Shown: in pieces, positions 1 to 8,430 of the stretch
Layout: every line of letters begins with the position of its first letter
Numbering within the stretch: position 1 is the stretch's first letter
The notes under the pieces: model-generated
What the model was told of the DNA's origin: nothing
The model's input: only the letters and a program-made list of their open reading frames with translations
Databases searched by the model: none
Assembly (NCBI GenBank): GCA_022773825.1
Contig: JALFOF010000009.1
Span: forward strand, 25,811 to 89,810
Source of the DNA: Prevotella sp.
GTDB taxonomy: Bacteria > Bacteroidota > Bacteroidia > Bacteroidales > Bacteroidaceae
Reading direction: 5' to 3'
Length of the DNA: 64,000 nt
Made by a program: the position numbers and the translations under genes

Positions 1-507
1 ACAGGGCATCCAGACTTCCCGGGCATCATAGCCGACACGGTGGAGCTGCGTGACCGCTATTTCCCCAAGGCAAAAGTGTCGGTGCTGAGCAACGCCACTT
101 TCGTGGGAAAGGAGGAGGTGCGCAGGGCGTTGACGATGGTTGACAATAACATTATGAAGCTCGACACGGTGGACGGGGACTATATCAACAAGGTGGACAG
201 ACCCGTGCAGCCGATGTATGACGTGCGTAAGGTGGTGGAAAACCTAAAGCTCTTCGATGGGCAAGTGGTCATACAGACGATGTTTATGACTGGCACGGCA
301 GGCGGAGAGAGCGTTGACAACACAGGCGAGAGGTTCGTGGCGCCGTGGCTGGAAGCCGTGAAAGACATCGCGCCACGGCAGGTTATGATATACACCATAG
401 ACCGCGAGACACCCGAACACGGCCTGCGCAAGGCGGCTCCCGATGTGCTCGACAGCATAAAGGCAAGGGTGGAGCAGATGGGAATAGCCTGTTCGGCAAG
501 CTATTGA
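1..507 (+). CDS. Radical SAM protein, C-terminal part (partial)
   Basis: The frame is open from the first base, so the true start lies upstream; the GTG at position 40 is internal. The 168 visible residues begin TGHPDFPGIIADTVE and continue with LSNATF and a QTMFMTG segment. This resembles the later part of the radical SAM family related to COG0731 (wyosine-synthase-like), where a TGHPDF stretch follows the GEPT element of the barrel. The CX3CX2C iron-sulfur motif would lie outside the window and cannot be checked. Substrate is unknown. The family call rests on pattern memory and not on an alignment. Confidence 0.65.
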   Translation, partial: TGHPDFPGIIADTVELRDRYFPKAKVSVLSNATFVGKEEVRRALTMVDNNIMKLDTVDGDYINKVDRPVQPMYDVRKVVENLKLFDGQVVIQTMFMTGTAGGESVDNTGERFVAPWLEAVKDIAPRQVMIYTIDRETPEHGLRKAAPDVLDSIKARVEQMGIACSASY

Positions 508-527
508 CACGCCATTGGGCAACAAAA

Positions 528-612
528 CAACAAAAATACTAAACAACCAAACAACGAAACGACTAAACAACAAAACGACTAAACAACTAAACAACAAAAA
601 TACTAAACAACT
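528..612. repeat. Degenerate AACAACTAAAC low-complexity repeat
   Basis: The gap between the radical SAM gene and the GH105 gene is filled with a degenerate 8-bp-like unit (variants of CAACTAAA and CAACAAAA). It runs up to the GH105 start codon. The same style of repeat recurs at 7009-7211 before holB. No promoter box of the TAnnTTTG type is visible in it. Confidence 0.7.
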
Positions 613-615
613 AAC

Positions 616-1791
616 ATGAGAAAAACCTTCGTAACCGCACTGATGTGCCTGTTAGCCCTCGCCGTTACAGCGGCGGAAAAGCCGGAGAAAACCTGCGAAA
701 AGGGTGCCGCCGGCTGCCCACTCGCCCTCTCACGGCGTGCCAACGACTATTTCATGGCGAAATGGAGCGACCCAACAGCCCCCACAACGGCAAAGAAACT
801 GCGCCCCAGCAACCTGTGGACGCGCGCCGTTTACTTCGAGGGACTGATGGCATTGAACGACATAGACCCACAGGAAAGGTACACACAGTACGTCGATACG
901 TGGGGTAACTTCCACAAATGGACACCGCGTAACGGCGTGACAACGGTGCATGCCGATGACCAATGCTGCGCGCAGACATATCTGGAGCGTTACTGTCAGG
1001 TGGGCGGAAAAGAGAAAGTGAGGGCCGTGAAGGAGAACTTCGACAAGCAGATAGCACGCGGCACCAACAGAGACTGGACGTGGATAGACGCTATACAGAT
1101 GGCTATGCCAGCCTATGCAAGGCTGTATGCCATAACGAAAGACCGCAAATATATAGACTATGCCATGCAGTCCTACACGTGGAGCCGCGATACCTGCGGC
1201 GGAAAACTGTTCAACACAGAGGAGGGACTGTGGTGGAGAGACGCCAATTTCGTACCACCTTACAAGGAGAGCGACGGCAAAAACTGCTACTGGAGCAGAG
1301 GAAACGGATGGGTGTATGCCGCATACGTCCGCGTGATGATGCTCCTTCCGAAGAAGGATAAGTACTACAAACAGCTGAAAAAAGACTTCATAATGATGTC
1401 GGAAGCATTGCTGCCACTGCAAAGGGAGGACGGTTTCTGGAACGCAAGCCTTGCCTCACAGGACTTCGCAGGTAAGGAATTGAGCGGCACAGCCTTATTC
1501 CTTTACGGTATGTCGTGGGGCGTCAGCAACGGAATATTGAAGGAAAAAGACTACCGTCAGGCAATAGACAAGGCGTGGGAGGCAATAGCTTCCTGCGTGC
1601 ATAAGGACGGCTTCCTCGGCTATGTGCAAGGAACAGGCGACAGACCAGCATCAAGCCAGCCCGTGACTTACGTGAAAGAACCCGATTTTGACGACTACGG
1701 ATTGGGCTGTTTCCTGCTCGGCGCAACGGAGTATCATAAGCTGAAGAATGGCATTCGCAAGGAGACTGTCATAAAAACATACGAAGACTAA
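616..1791 (+). CDS. GH105-type unsaturated rhamnogalacturonyl hydrolase, secreted
   Basis: Probable unsaturated glucuronyl/rhamnogalacturonyl hydrolase of family GH105, removing the 4,5-unsaturated uronic acid left at the end of pectin oligosaccharides by lyases. The 391-residue protein begins with a signal peptide (MRKTF, then a hydrophobic run to about residue 20). It keeps the HADDQCC motif at about 112-118, whose Asp matches the catalytic Asp of characterised members such as YteR, and the WSRGNGW motif at 226-232. Length fits the family. It sits 20 bp before a GH2 gene on the same strand, which suggests shared transcription and a joint role in rhamnogalacturonan breakdown. GH88 is the main alternative. 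Confidence 0.85.
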   Translation: MRKTFVTALMCLLALAVTAAEKPEKTCEKGAAGCPLALSRRANDYFMAKWSDPTAPTTAKKLRPSNLWTRAVYFEGLMALNDIDPQERYTQYVDTWGNFHKWTPRNGVTTVHADDQCCAQTYLERYCQVGGKEKVRAVKENFDKQIARGTNRDWTWIDAIQMAMPAYARLYAITKDRKYIDYAMQSYTWSRDTCGGKLFNTEEGLWWRDANFVPPYKESDGKNCYWSRGNGWVYAAYVRVMMLLPKKDKYYKQLKKDFIMMSEALLPLQREDGFWNASLASQDFAGKELSGTALFLYGMSWGVSNGILKEKDYRQAIDKAWEAIASCVHKDGFLGYVQGTGDRPASSQPVTYVKEPDFDDYGLGCFLLGATEYHKLKNGIRKETVIKTYED

Positions 1792-1811
1792 CCAACTAAT
1801 TATACTACATT

Positions 1812-4298
1812 ATGACTAAAAAGAAACTATATTCCACGCTGTTCGCCATAGCGTGCTCCGTCATTCCCGCGGCGGCAGGTACGGCGTCAGACACGATATG
1901 TCTCGACAGAGGCTGGCTCTTCAAACACGGTGATGACGCTTCCGTGACCCTAACAGTGGGCAAAAACAAATACAGAGTAGGCAAGATATCTGAGCAAGAA
2001 AACGCTTCCGCCGCCGTAACGGTGCAGCAGGCCAAGGCGGAGGGATGGAAAGAGGTGAACGTTCCGCATGACTTCCAGATAGAACAGCCATGGGTGGCAC
2101 CATCGGCAGACGAGAGAGCGGACAACAGTGACGCTGGTGCGAACATCAAAAGCCGCCTCTCTGCCCGCGGATTTAAGGAGATGGGAGGAGGATGGTACGT
2201 AAAGACCATCACGCCGGAGGTGTCAAAAAAAGGCAAGAGGGCATTGCTCGACTTCCAGGGAATCATGTATTACGGCGACGTATATCTCAACGGTGAGCGC
2301 GTAGGAGGTACGGACTACGGATACGTGGGCTTCGAGATTGACGTGACAAAGAAGCTGAAATACGGCGAGGAGAATATCATAGTGGTGTACGCGAACACTG
2401 GTGAGCCGAAGCAATCACGATGGTACACTGGCGGAGGACTGTTCCGCGACGTGAGCCTTGTCTATACGGATGCGCAGCTATATTTCCTCCGTCACCCCCT
2501 ATACATTACCACAAAGGATAACAAGACGGTAAATATCACTGCCAATGTGCAGTGCACCACCAAGCAGAACACGGTGACAATGCGCCTCACTGTCACCGCT
2601 CCCGACGGCAATGTGGTGAAGAACGAGACGTACAAGCTAAAGCGTATCCGCAACTACAAGCAGGGACAGGAGCTCGTTATACCCTCTTTCGACATACCGT
2701 CGCCAATGCTTTGGGACTGCGAGACGCCCAACCTCTACACCGCTCGCGTAGAGCTGTTGAGGGAAGACGGCACCGTCAGTGCGGTGACATCGCAGCGTTT
2801 CGGCATACGCACCATAGAGATAGGACCTGATTTCGGACTGAAACTCAACGGAAAGAAGGTGCTGTTGAAGGGTTATGCCAACCACCACACCAACGGAGCA
2901 CTTGGTGCTGCCGCGCTACCACGGGCGATGGAGAAGAGGATAAAACTGATGAAGGAGTACGGTATGAACCATATCCGCACGTCACACAACCCCTATTCCG
3001 AGTCCTTCCTCGACCTTTGCGACGAGAATGGCATACTGGTAGTGGACGAACTGTACGACAAATGGAACGACCAATATGTGGGTGCAGGGCGCAATCACTA
3101 CATGAACCTGTGGCCGGAGCATGTAAAGGAGTTCATAACACGTGACCGTAACCACCCTTCCGTGGTGCTTTGGTCGCTTGGAAACGAACTCCAGTCATAC
3201 AATGATATGCCGTTTAACGACTTCGGAGTGACGATGTACAAGCTGCAGAAGACCCTTATCCAGCGCTATGATGATAGCCGTAAGGTCACCGTGGCAATGC
3301 ACCCACGCTACCGTAACTGGGAGACTGACTCGCTACCGTGCGAGCTTGCCAAGGCTACCGATGTGCAGTCCTACAACTACCGCTATATGTATTTCCCCGG
3401 AGACGGCAAGAATTTCCCGTGGATGACGTTCTACCAGAGCGAGGCTTCCGTAGCGGCTATGGGCGAAAACTACTTCGCTATGGACCTCGACAAGGTCATA
3501 GGACTGGCTTACTGGGGTGCTATCGACTACTTGGGAGAGAGCCAAGGGTGGCCCACCAAGGGCTGGGCGCAGGGCGTTTTCGACATCTCTCTGGAGCCAA
3601 AGCCAAAGGCTTACTACATGAGGTCGTTCTTCAAGCCCGACGAACCCGTGGTTCACATCGCGGTGACAGACAGCAAGGGCGATGCGATGTGGAACGGAGT
3701 GCAGACGGGTAACGACGGTCAGAGCGACCATTGGAACCGTAAACCCGGCACGAAACTGGACTTGACGACCTACACTAACGCCGAGGAGGTGGAGCTATTG
3801 GTTAACGGCAAGAGCTACGGAGTGAAGAAAAACGACCTCGGAAGCGCAAAGATGCGCAACCAGATACGTTGGAAAGACATAGAATATCAAGACGGTTACT
3901 GCGAGGCCATAGCGAGAACGGGCGGCAAGGTCGTTGCCCGCCACCGCATAGAGACCACTGGTAAGGCCGTGGCATTGAAGGCTGAGCTTGACAATAGCAA
4001 CTGGAAAGCTGACGGACAGGACCTCCAGCACATCCGCATCGTGGCCGTTGACAAGAAGGGAAGGCGTGTGCAGTCGGCCGTGGCAGAGGTAAAGTTCACC
4101 GTTACTGGTGACGCTTCGCTCGCTGCTGTCAGCAGTGGCGACCATCAATCAGACGAGCTTAACGTCAGCGACAGGCGCAAACTCTACAAGGGTTCCTGCC
4201 TCGCCATACTGCGTTCAGGCACCGTTCCTTCCGCCATCACTGTCACAGCCACCGCTGAGGGCATGAAGCCAGTGAAGCTGAAGCTCGGCACGAAGTAA
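1812..4298 (+). CDS. GH2 glycoside hydrolase, beta-galactosidase-like, secreted
   Basis: Exported family GH2 enzyme, probably acting on beta-galactosides of pectin side chains; exact specificity cannot be read from sequence. Residues 1-22 form a signal peptide ending AAAG. A jelly-roll sugar-binding domain follows (about 30-220, with LDFQGIMYYGDVYLNG), then an immunoglobulin-like domain (about 220-335) and the TIM barrel. The acid/base Glu is in VLWSLGNEL (Glu459) and the likely nucleophile in FYQSEAS (Glu544). Beta-rich domains occupy the C-terminal 200 residues. At 828 residues it is of usual length for Bacteroidales beta-galactosidases. It lies just downstream of GH105 and 22 bp before murF-alr. 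Confidence 0.85.
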   Translation: MTKKKLYSTLFAIACSVIPAAAGTASDTICLDRGWLFKHGDDASVTLTVGKNKYRVGKISEQENASAAVTVQQAKAEGWKEVNVPHDFQIEQPWVAPSADERADNSDAGANIKSRLSARGFKEMGGGWYVKTITPEVSKKGKRALLDFQGIMYYGDVYLNGERVGGTDYGYVGFEIDVTKKLKYGEENIIVVYANTGEPKQSRWYTGGGLFRDVSLVYTDAQLYFLRHPLYITTKDNKTVNITANVQCTTKQNTVTMRLTVTAPDGNVVKNETYKLKRIRNYKQGQELVIPSFDIPSPMLWDCETPNLYTARVELLREDGTVSAVTSQRFGIRTIEIGPDFGLKLNGKKVLLKGYANHHTNGALGAAALPRAMEKRIKLMKEYGMNHIRTSHNPYSESFLDLCDENGILVVDELYDKWNDQYVGAGRNHYMNLWPEHVKEFITRDRNHPSVVLWSLGNELQSYNDMPFNDFGVTMYKLQKTLIQRYDDSRKVTVAMHPRYRNWETDSLPCELAKATDVQSYNYRYMYFPGDGKNFPWMTFYQSEASVAAMGENYFAMDLDKVIGLAYWGAIDYLGESQGWPTKGWAQGVFDISLEPKPKAYYMRSFFKPDEPVVHIAVTDSKGDAMWNGVQTGNDGQSDHWNRKPGTKLDLTTYTNAEEVELLVNGKSYGVKKNDLGSAKMRNQIRWKDIEYQDGYCEAIARTGGKVVARHRIETTGKAVALKAELDNSNWKADGQDLQHIRIVAVDKKGRRVQSAVAEVKFTVTGDASLAAVSSGDHQSDELNVSDRRKLYKGSCLAILRSGTVPSAITVTATAEGMKPVKLKLGTK

Positions 4299-4320
4299 GA
4301 GAAACCATATACATAACGAT

Positions 4321-6813
4321 ATGACATATTCCATAGAAAAGGTCACAAGCCTTATAGGAGCTCACCGCTACGGCACTGCCGCCACGGCGGTGGGCTTTCT
4401 TTTAACCGACAGCCGCTCTCTTTCTTTTGCGGAGGAGACGCTCTTTTTTGCTCTGAAGTCAGAGCGCAACGATGGTCACCGCTACCTTGCCGACCTCCAT
4501 CGGCGTGGTGTGCGCAACTTTGTGGTGGAGCGATTGCCCGAGAACTACTCCGCGGAAGCTGGCTCGGAGTGGGCTGACAGCAATCTCCTCGTGGTGAAAT
4601 CGCCTCTCGCCGCCTTGCAAAGACTGGCGGAAAGACACCGCGACGCCTTTGACATACCAGTGGTAGGCATCACCGGAAGCAATGGCAAGACCATGGTGAA
4701 GGAGTGGCTTTATCAGCTCCTCATGCCCTCAATGAACGTCACGCGCTCCCCTCGCTCCTACAATTCACAGATTGGTGTGCCCCTCTCCGTGTGGCAAATG
4801 GGTGAGAATACCGATGTGGCACTCTTCGAGGCAGGCATCAGTAAGGTAGGCGAGATGGCGCGACTGACCGACATAATACAGCCCACCATAGGCGTATTCA
4901 CCTCCCTTGGCATGGCGCACCAGGAGAATTTCCTCTCTATGGAAGACAAATGCAGGGAGAAATTCCGCCTCTTCCGCGACTGCGGCACGCTGGTCTATCC
5001 CGTTGACAACGACGTGGTGTTCCGTGTATTGTGCCAAAGTGACTTCGCCGGCGAGAAGCTCGGATGGTCCATGCACGACGCTTCCGCCGCCTTCTACATA
5101 AGCGATATCAGCAAGACCGACACCTCCACGAACATACATTATATATATAAAGGCACGCAAGAGGGGAGTTACACCCTGCCTTTCATCAGCGAAGCGGCGG
5201 TTGAGAACTCCATAACGTGCGCCGTCACCGCCCTCCATCTCGGGCTGACACCACGGCTCCTGGCGGAGCGTATGGCACTCCTTGAGCCTGTTGCCATGCG
5301 CCTTGAGGTGAAAGAGGGCCGCAACGGCTGCACACTCATCAACGATTCCTACAACTCTGACCTCGCCTCGCTCGACATAGCGCTCGACTTCATGCAGCGC
5401 AGGCCTGACCACAAGGGGCGTCGCCGCACGCTCATACTGAGCGATATAGACCAGAGTGGACTCGCCACCGCTGAGCTGGCACGCCAGATAGCCGACATGA
5501 TAGCCCTCCGGGGCATAGACAAGTTCATCGCCATCGGCACCGAGCTGTCCGCTCTATCCGCCCACTCCGCCCGTCTGCCCGAGACCTTCTTCTTCGCCAC
5601 CACAGAGGACTTCATGGGCAGTCAGTGCTTCGCCACGCTGAGCAACGAGGTGATACTCATCAAGGGCGCGCGCCGATTCCGCTTCGACCGCATTACGGAC
5701 CAGCTCGTGGAGAAGGTGCACGAGACCACGCTGGAGGTCAATCTGTCGGCTGTCGTCGCCAACCTCAACTGGTATCGCTCGCAGATGAAGCCCGGCACCA
5801 AGCTCGTCTGCATGATAAAGGCTGACGGCTACGGCGCCGGGGCGGTGGAGATTGCCAAGACATTGCAGGACCATCGTGTGGACTACCTTGCCGTTGCCGT
5901 TGCCGACGAGGGCGTGGCGCTGCGGCAGGCTGGCATCACCGCTAACATAATGATAATGAACCCGGAGATGACCGCCTTCAAGACCATGTTCGACTACGAC
6001 CTCGAACCCGAGGTGTACTCCTTCCGCCTGCTCGACGCTCTGCGCCATGCCGCGCGCAAGGAGGGCATCACCGGCTGGCCTATCCACGTGAAGCTCGACA
6101 CTGGTATGCACCGCCTTGGCTTCCATCCCGTTGACGATATGCCCCGCCTCGTGGACTATCTGAAGAGCCAGAACGCCCTTACGCCCCGCTCCGTCTTCTC
6201 ACATTTCGTGGGGTCCGACAGCGATGAGTTCGACGACTTCTCCCAACAGCAGTACGACCTCTACCTCCGTGGCGCCGACACGCTGCAGGAAGCCTTTCCG
6301 CACCATATCATACGCCACATCTGCAACTCCGCCGGCATAGAGCATTTCCCGTCAAGACAGTTGGATATGTGCCGCCTCGGACTGGGCCTGTACGGCATAA
6401 ATCCACGCGACAACGGCGTGATTAACAATGTATCCACGCTCAAAACCACCATCCTGCAGTTGCGTAATGTGAAGGCAGGCGAGAGCATCGGTTACTCAAG
6501 ACGCACCATATTGGAGCGCGACAGCCTCATTGCCGCCATACCGATAGGCTACGCCGACGGTCTGAACCGCCACCTCGGCAACCGCAACGCCTACTGCCTC
6601 GTCAACGGTCAGAAGGCGGACTACGTGGGAAATATCTGCATGGATGTCTGCATGATAGACGTAACGGGCATAGACTGCCGCGAGGGCGACAGCGTGGAGA
6701 TATTCGGCGACAACCTGCCCGTCACCGTCTTGTCCGACAAACTCGGCACCATACCATACGAAATCCTCACCCTCGTCAGCAACCGCGTCAAGAGAGTGTA
6801 CTACGAGGAGTAA
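4321..6813 (+). CDS. murF: MurF-alanine racemase fusion
   Basis: Bifunctional cytoplasmic enzyme for peptidoglycan precursors. The N-terminal half (about 1-450) is UDP-MurNAc-tripeptide:D-Ala-D-Ala ligase, with the ATP loop GITGSNGKT at 117-125. The C-terminal half (about 455-830) is a PLP-dependent alanine racemase, with the PLP lysine in MIKADGYGAG (Lys500) and the second catalytic Tyr in IGYSRR (about 725). Both active sites look intact. One chain makes D-Ala and joins its dipeptide to the muropeptide. The fusion is common in Bacteroidetes. It follows the GH2 gene closely but has no functional link to it. Confidence 0.95.
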   Translation: MTYSIEKVTSLIGAHRYGTAATAVGFLLTDSRSLSFAEETLFFALKSERNDGHRYLADLHRRGVRNFVVERLPENYSAEAGSEWADSNLLVVKSPLAALQRLAERHRDAFDIPVVGITGSNGKTMVKEWLYQLLMPSMNVTRSPRSYNSQIGVPLSVWQMGENTDVALFEAGISKVGEMARLTDIIQPTIGVFTSLGMAHQENFLSMEDKCREKFRLFRDCGTLVYPVDNDVVFRVLCQSDFAGEKLGWSMHDASAAFYISDISKTDTSTNIHYIYKGTQEGSYTLPFISEAAVENSITCAVTALHLGLTPRLLAERMALLEPVAMRLEVKEGRNGCTLINDSYNSDLASLDIALDFMQRRPDHKGRRRTLILSDIDQSGLATAELARQIADMIALRGIDKFIAIGTELSALSAHSARLPETFFFATTEDFMGSQCFATLSNEVILIKGARRFRFDRITDQLVEKVHETTLEVNLSAVVANLNWYRSQMKPGTKLVCMIKADGYGAGAVEIAKTLQDHRVDYLAVAVADEGVALRQAGITANIMIMNPEMTAFKTMFDYDLEPEVYSFRLLDALRHAARKEGITGWPIHVKLDTGMHRLGFHPVDDMPRLVDYLKSQNALTPRSVFSHFVGSDSDEFDDFSQQQYDLYLRGADTLQEAFPHHIIRHICNSAGIEHFPSRQLDMCRLGLGLYGINPRDNGVINNVSTLKTTILQLRNVKAGESIGYSRRTILERDSLIAAIPIGYADGLNRHLGNRNAYCLVNGQKADYVGNICMDVCMIDVTGIDCREGDSVEIFGDNLPVTVLSDKLGTIPYEILTLVSNRVKRVYYEE

Positions 6814-6846
6814 CCCCTTCCGCCGGCAACGCGCGGCAGGCTCACA

Positions 6847-6931
6847 GTAAAAGCGCCGCTTTTACAATGTAAAAGCATTGAGATTACATTGTAATAGCGG
6901 CGCTTTTACTGTGTAATCACTATGCTTTTGC
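6847..6931. repeat. Array A of the 22-bp-period palindromic element (4 units)
   Basis: Four 19-bp units start at 6847, 6869, 6891 and 6913, exactly 22 bp apart with 3-bp spacers. Unit 1 (GTAAAAGCGCCGCTTTTAC) is a perfect palindrome, unit 2 is the reverse form, unit 3 a hybrid and unit 4 the forward form. The array sits 33 bp after the murF-alr stop. The rest of the 450-bp gap holds low-complexity repeats and the holB promoter; I see no gene in it. Confidence 0.9.
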
Positions 6932-7008
6932 GCAGGCAAACCACAGCCGCCCCCTCCCAACCTCTACTGCCCCCTCCCAACCTCCCCGAGGGGAGGAGAT
7001 GGCAAACC

Positions 7009-7211
7009 ACCAAATAACTAAACAACCAACCCACCAAATAACTAAATAACTAAACAACTAAACAACCAAACAACTAACCCACCAAACACCCCTTCCGCCC
7101 CTGTGTCTCGGGCGTCAGCCCGTGACTACCTCCAACCAAACAACCAAATAACCAAACCACTAACCCACCAAATAACTAAACAACTAACCCACCAAACCAC
7201 TAAACCACTAA
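7009..7211. repeat. Degenerate AACTAAAC/AACCAACC low-complexity repeat
   Basis: About 200 bp of loosely repeated CAACTAAA-, CAAATAAC- and CAACCCAC-like 8-mers, interrupted at about 7084-7130 by a GC-rich segment. It resembles the repeat at 528-612. A 61-codon open frame across it reads only N/Q/T/K-rich peptide and is not a gene. Confidence 0.65.
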
Positions 7212-7229
7212 ATTTTACTCCATTACTTC

Positions 7230-7258
7230 TTGTTTTACGAAAAAAATTCGTAACTTTG
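7230..7258 (+). promoter_or_regulatory. Bacteroidetes promoter of holB
   Basis: TTG at 7230-7232 and TAACTTTG at 7251-7258, 18 bp apart, fit the -33/-7 consensus. The holB ATG begins only 16 bp after the first base of the -7 box, so the transcript would have almost no leader. Confidence 0.8.
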
Positions 7259-7266
7259 CACGGACA

Positions 7267-8367
7267 ATGGATTTCTCTGACATCATAGGGCAGCAAGATA
7301 TGTCCGCACGCCTTGCGCGTCTGGCAGACGAAGAGCGTATGCCTCACGCCATGATGCTGTGCGGACCCGACGGCGCTGGCAAGATGGCGCTGGCGCTGGC
7401 ATTGGCAAGCCACATACTGAACCGCGGCTCTTTCAAGGTGAAAGGGACGAGGCATCCCGACCTGCACTTCTCCTTCCCGACGGTGAAGCTGAAGAAATGG
7501 AATTCAGAGTACAAGCCCGTCAGCGATGACTTCATAGAGCAGTGGCACCAGATGTTGCAAGGCGGCCCGTACTTCTCGCTGGCACAATGGATGGAGGCCA
7601 TGAAGGCGGAGAACCAACAAGCCGTCATAACAGTGGGCGAGGCCAACGAACTGACGAAGAAACTCTCCATAAAGTCCAATCAAGGCGGCTGGAAGGTGAG
7701 CATAATATGGCTGCCAGAGCGCATGAACCTGGAGTGCGCCAACAAGATGCTGAAACTCATTGAGGAACCACCAGCGCAGACACTCTTCATCATGGTGTGC
7801 CGCGAGCCTGAGAAACTGCTCGAGACAATACGCTCGCGGGTGCAGCGTTTCGACGTGAAACCCATCGATACCGCCTCCATGCAACAGGCGCTGGCGGAGA
7901 GACGGATGCTCAACGAGGACGACGCGCGGCGCATAGCACGCCTCGCTGGCGGTAACTGGCTGGCGGCAACGGCAGAGCTTGAGGCAGGCAACGAGAACCG
8001 CCTGTTCTTCGACTACTTCGTGACGCTGATGCGCAAGGCATACCTGCGCGACGTGAAAGACCTGAAACGCTGGAGCGAGAACGTGGCGGCGATGGGCAGG
8101 GAGGAGCAGAAACGTATGCTGGCATACTTCCTCCGCATGGCGAGGGAGGCGTTCATGTATAACTTCCGCAACCCACAGCTGACCTACATGACACGCGACG
8201 AGGAAGCCTTCTGCCAGAAATTCGCACGCTTCGTCAACGAGGGCAACATACTGGGCTTTCAGGAACTGTACCAGACTGCCATGCGCGACATCGGGCAGAA
8301 CGCCAACTCCAGAATGGTGTTCTTCGACATCACCATGAAGGTGGCGGTGCTGTTGCACACCACTTAG
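7267..8367 (+). CDS. holB: DNA polymerase III subunit delta' (HolB)
   Basis: Clamp-loader subunit of the replicative polymerase. The protein opens MDFSDIIGQQDM, typical of the family start, followed by a P-loop-like GPDGAGKM at 33-40 in which the usual final Thr/Ser is Met, in keeping with the weak nucleotide binding of delta'. The later IIWLPERMNLECANKMLKLIEEPP segment is the family's Walker B/sensor region, with NKMLKLIEEPP highly typical. Length (366) fits. It heads the run holB-ricT-gldH-porX-tsaE. A strong promoter lies immediately before the ATG, leaving at most a few untranslated bases. Confidence 0.93.
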   Translation: MDFSDIIGQQDMSARLARLADEERMPHAMMLCGPDGAGKMALALALASHILNRGSFKVKGTRHPDLHFSFPTVKLKKWNSEYKPVSDDFIEQWHQMLQGGPYFSLAQWMEAMKAENQQAVITVGEANELTKKLSIKSNQGGWKVSIIWLPERMNLECANKMLKLIEEPPAQTLFIMVCREPEKLLETIRSRVQRFDVKPIDTASMQQALAERRMLNEDDARRIARLAGGNWLAATAELEAGNENRLFFDYFVTLMRKAYLRDVKDLKRWSENVAAMGREEQKRMLAYFLRMAREAFMYNFRNPQLTYMTRDEEAFCQKFARFVNEGNILGFQELYQTAMRDIGQNANSRMVFFDITMKVAVLLHTT

Positions 8368-8430
8368 TCCGCCGCCGGGGAAAGACGGCAGGGCATATAC
8401 AACATATAATTCACTACATCACACACGACA

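Noticed and set aside
6847..6931. CRISPR array
   Set aside because: Units are 19 bp with 3-bp gaps and occur in both orientations; there are no spacers of normal size and no cas genes in the window.
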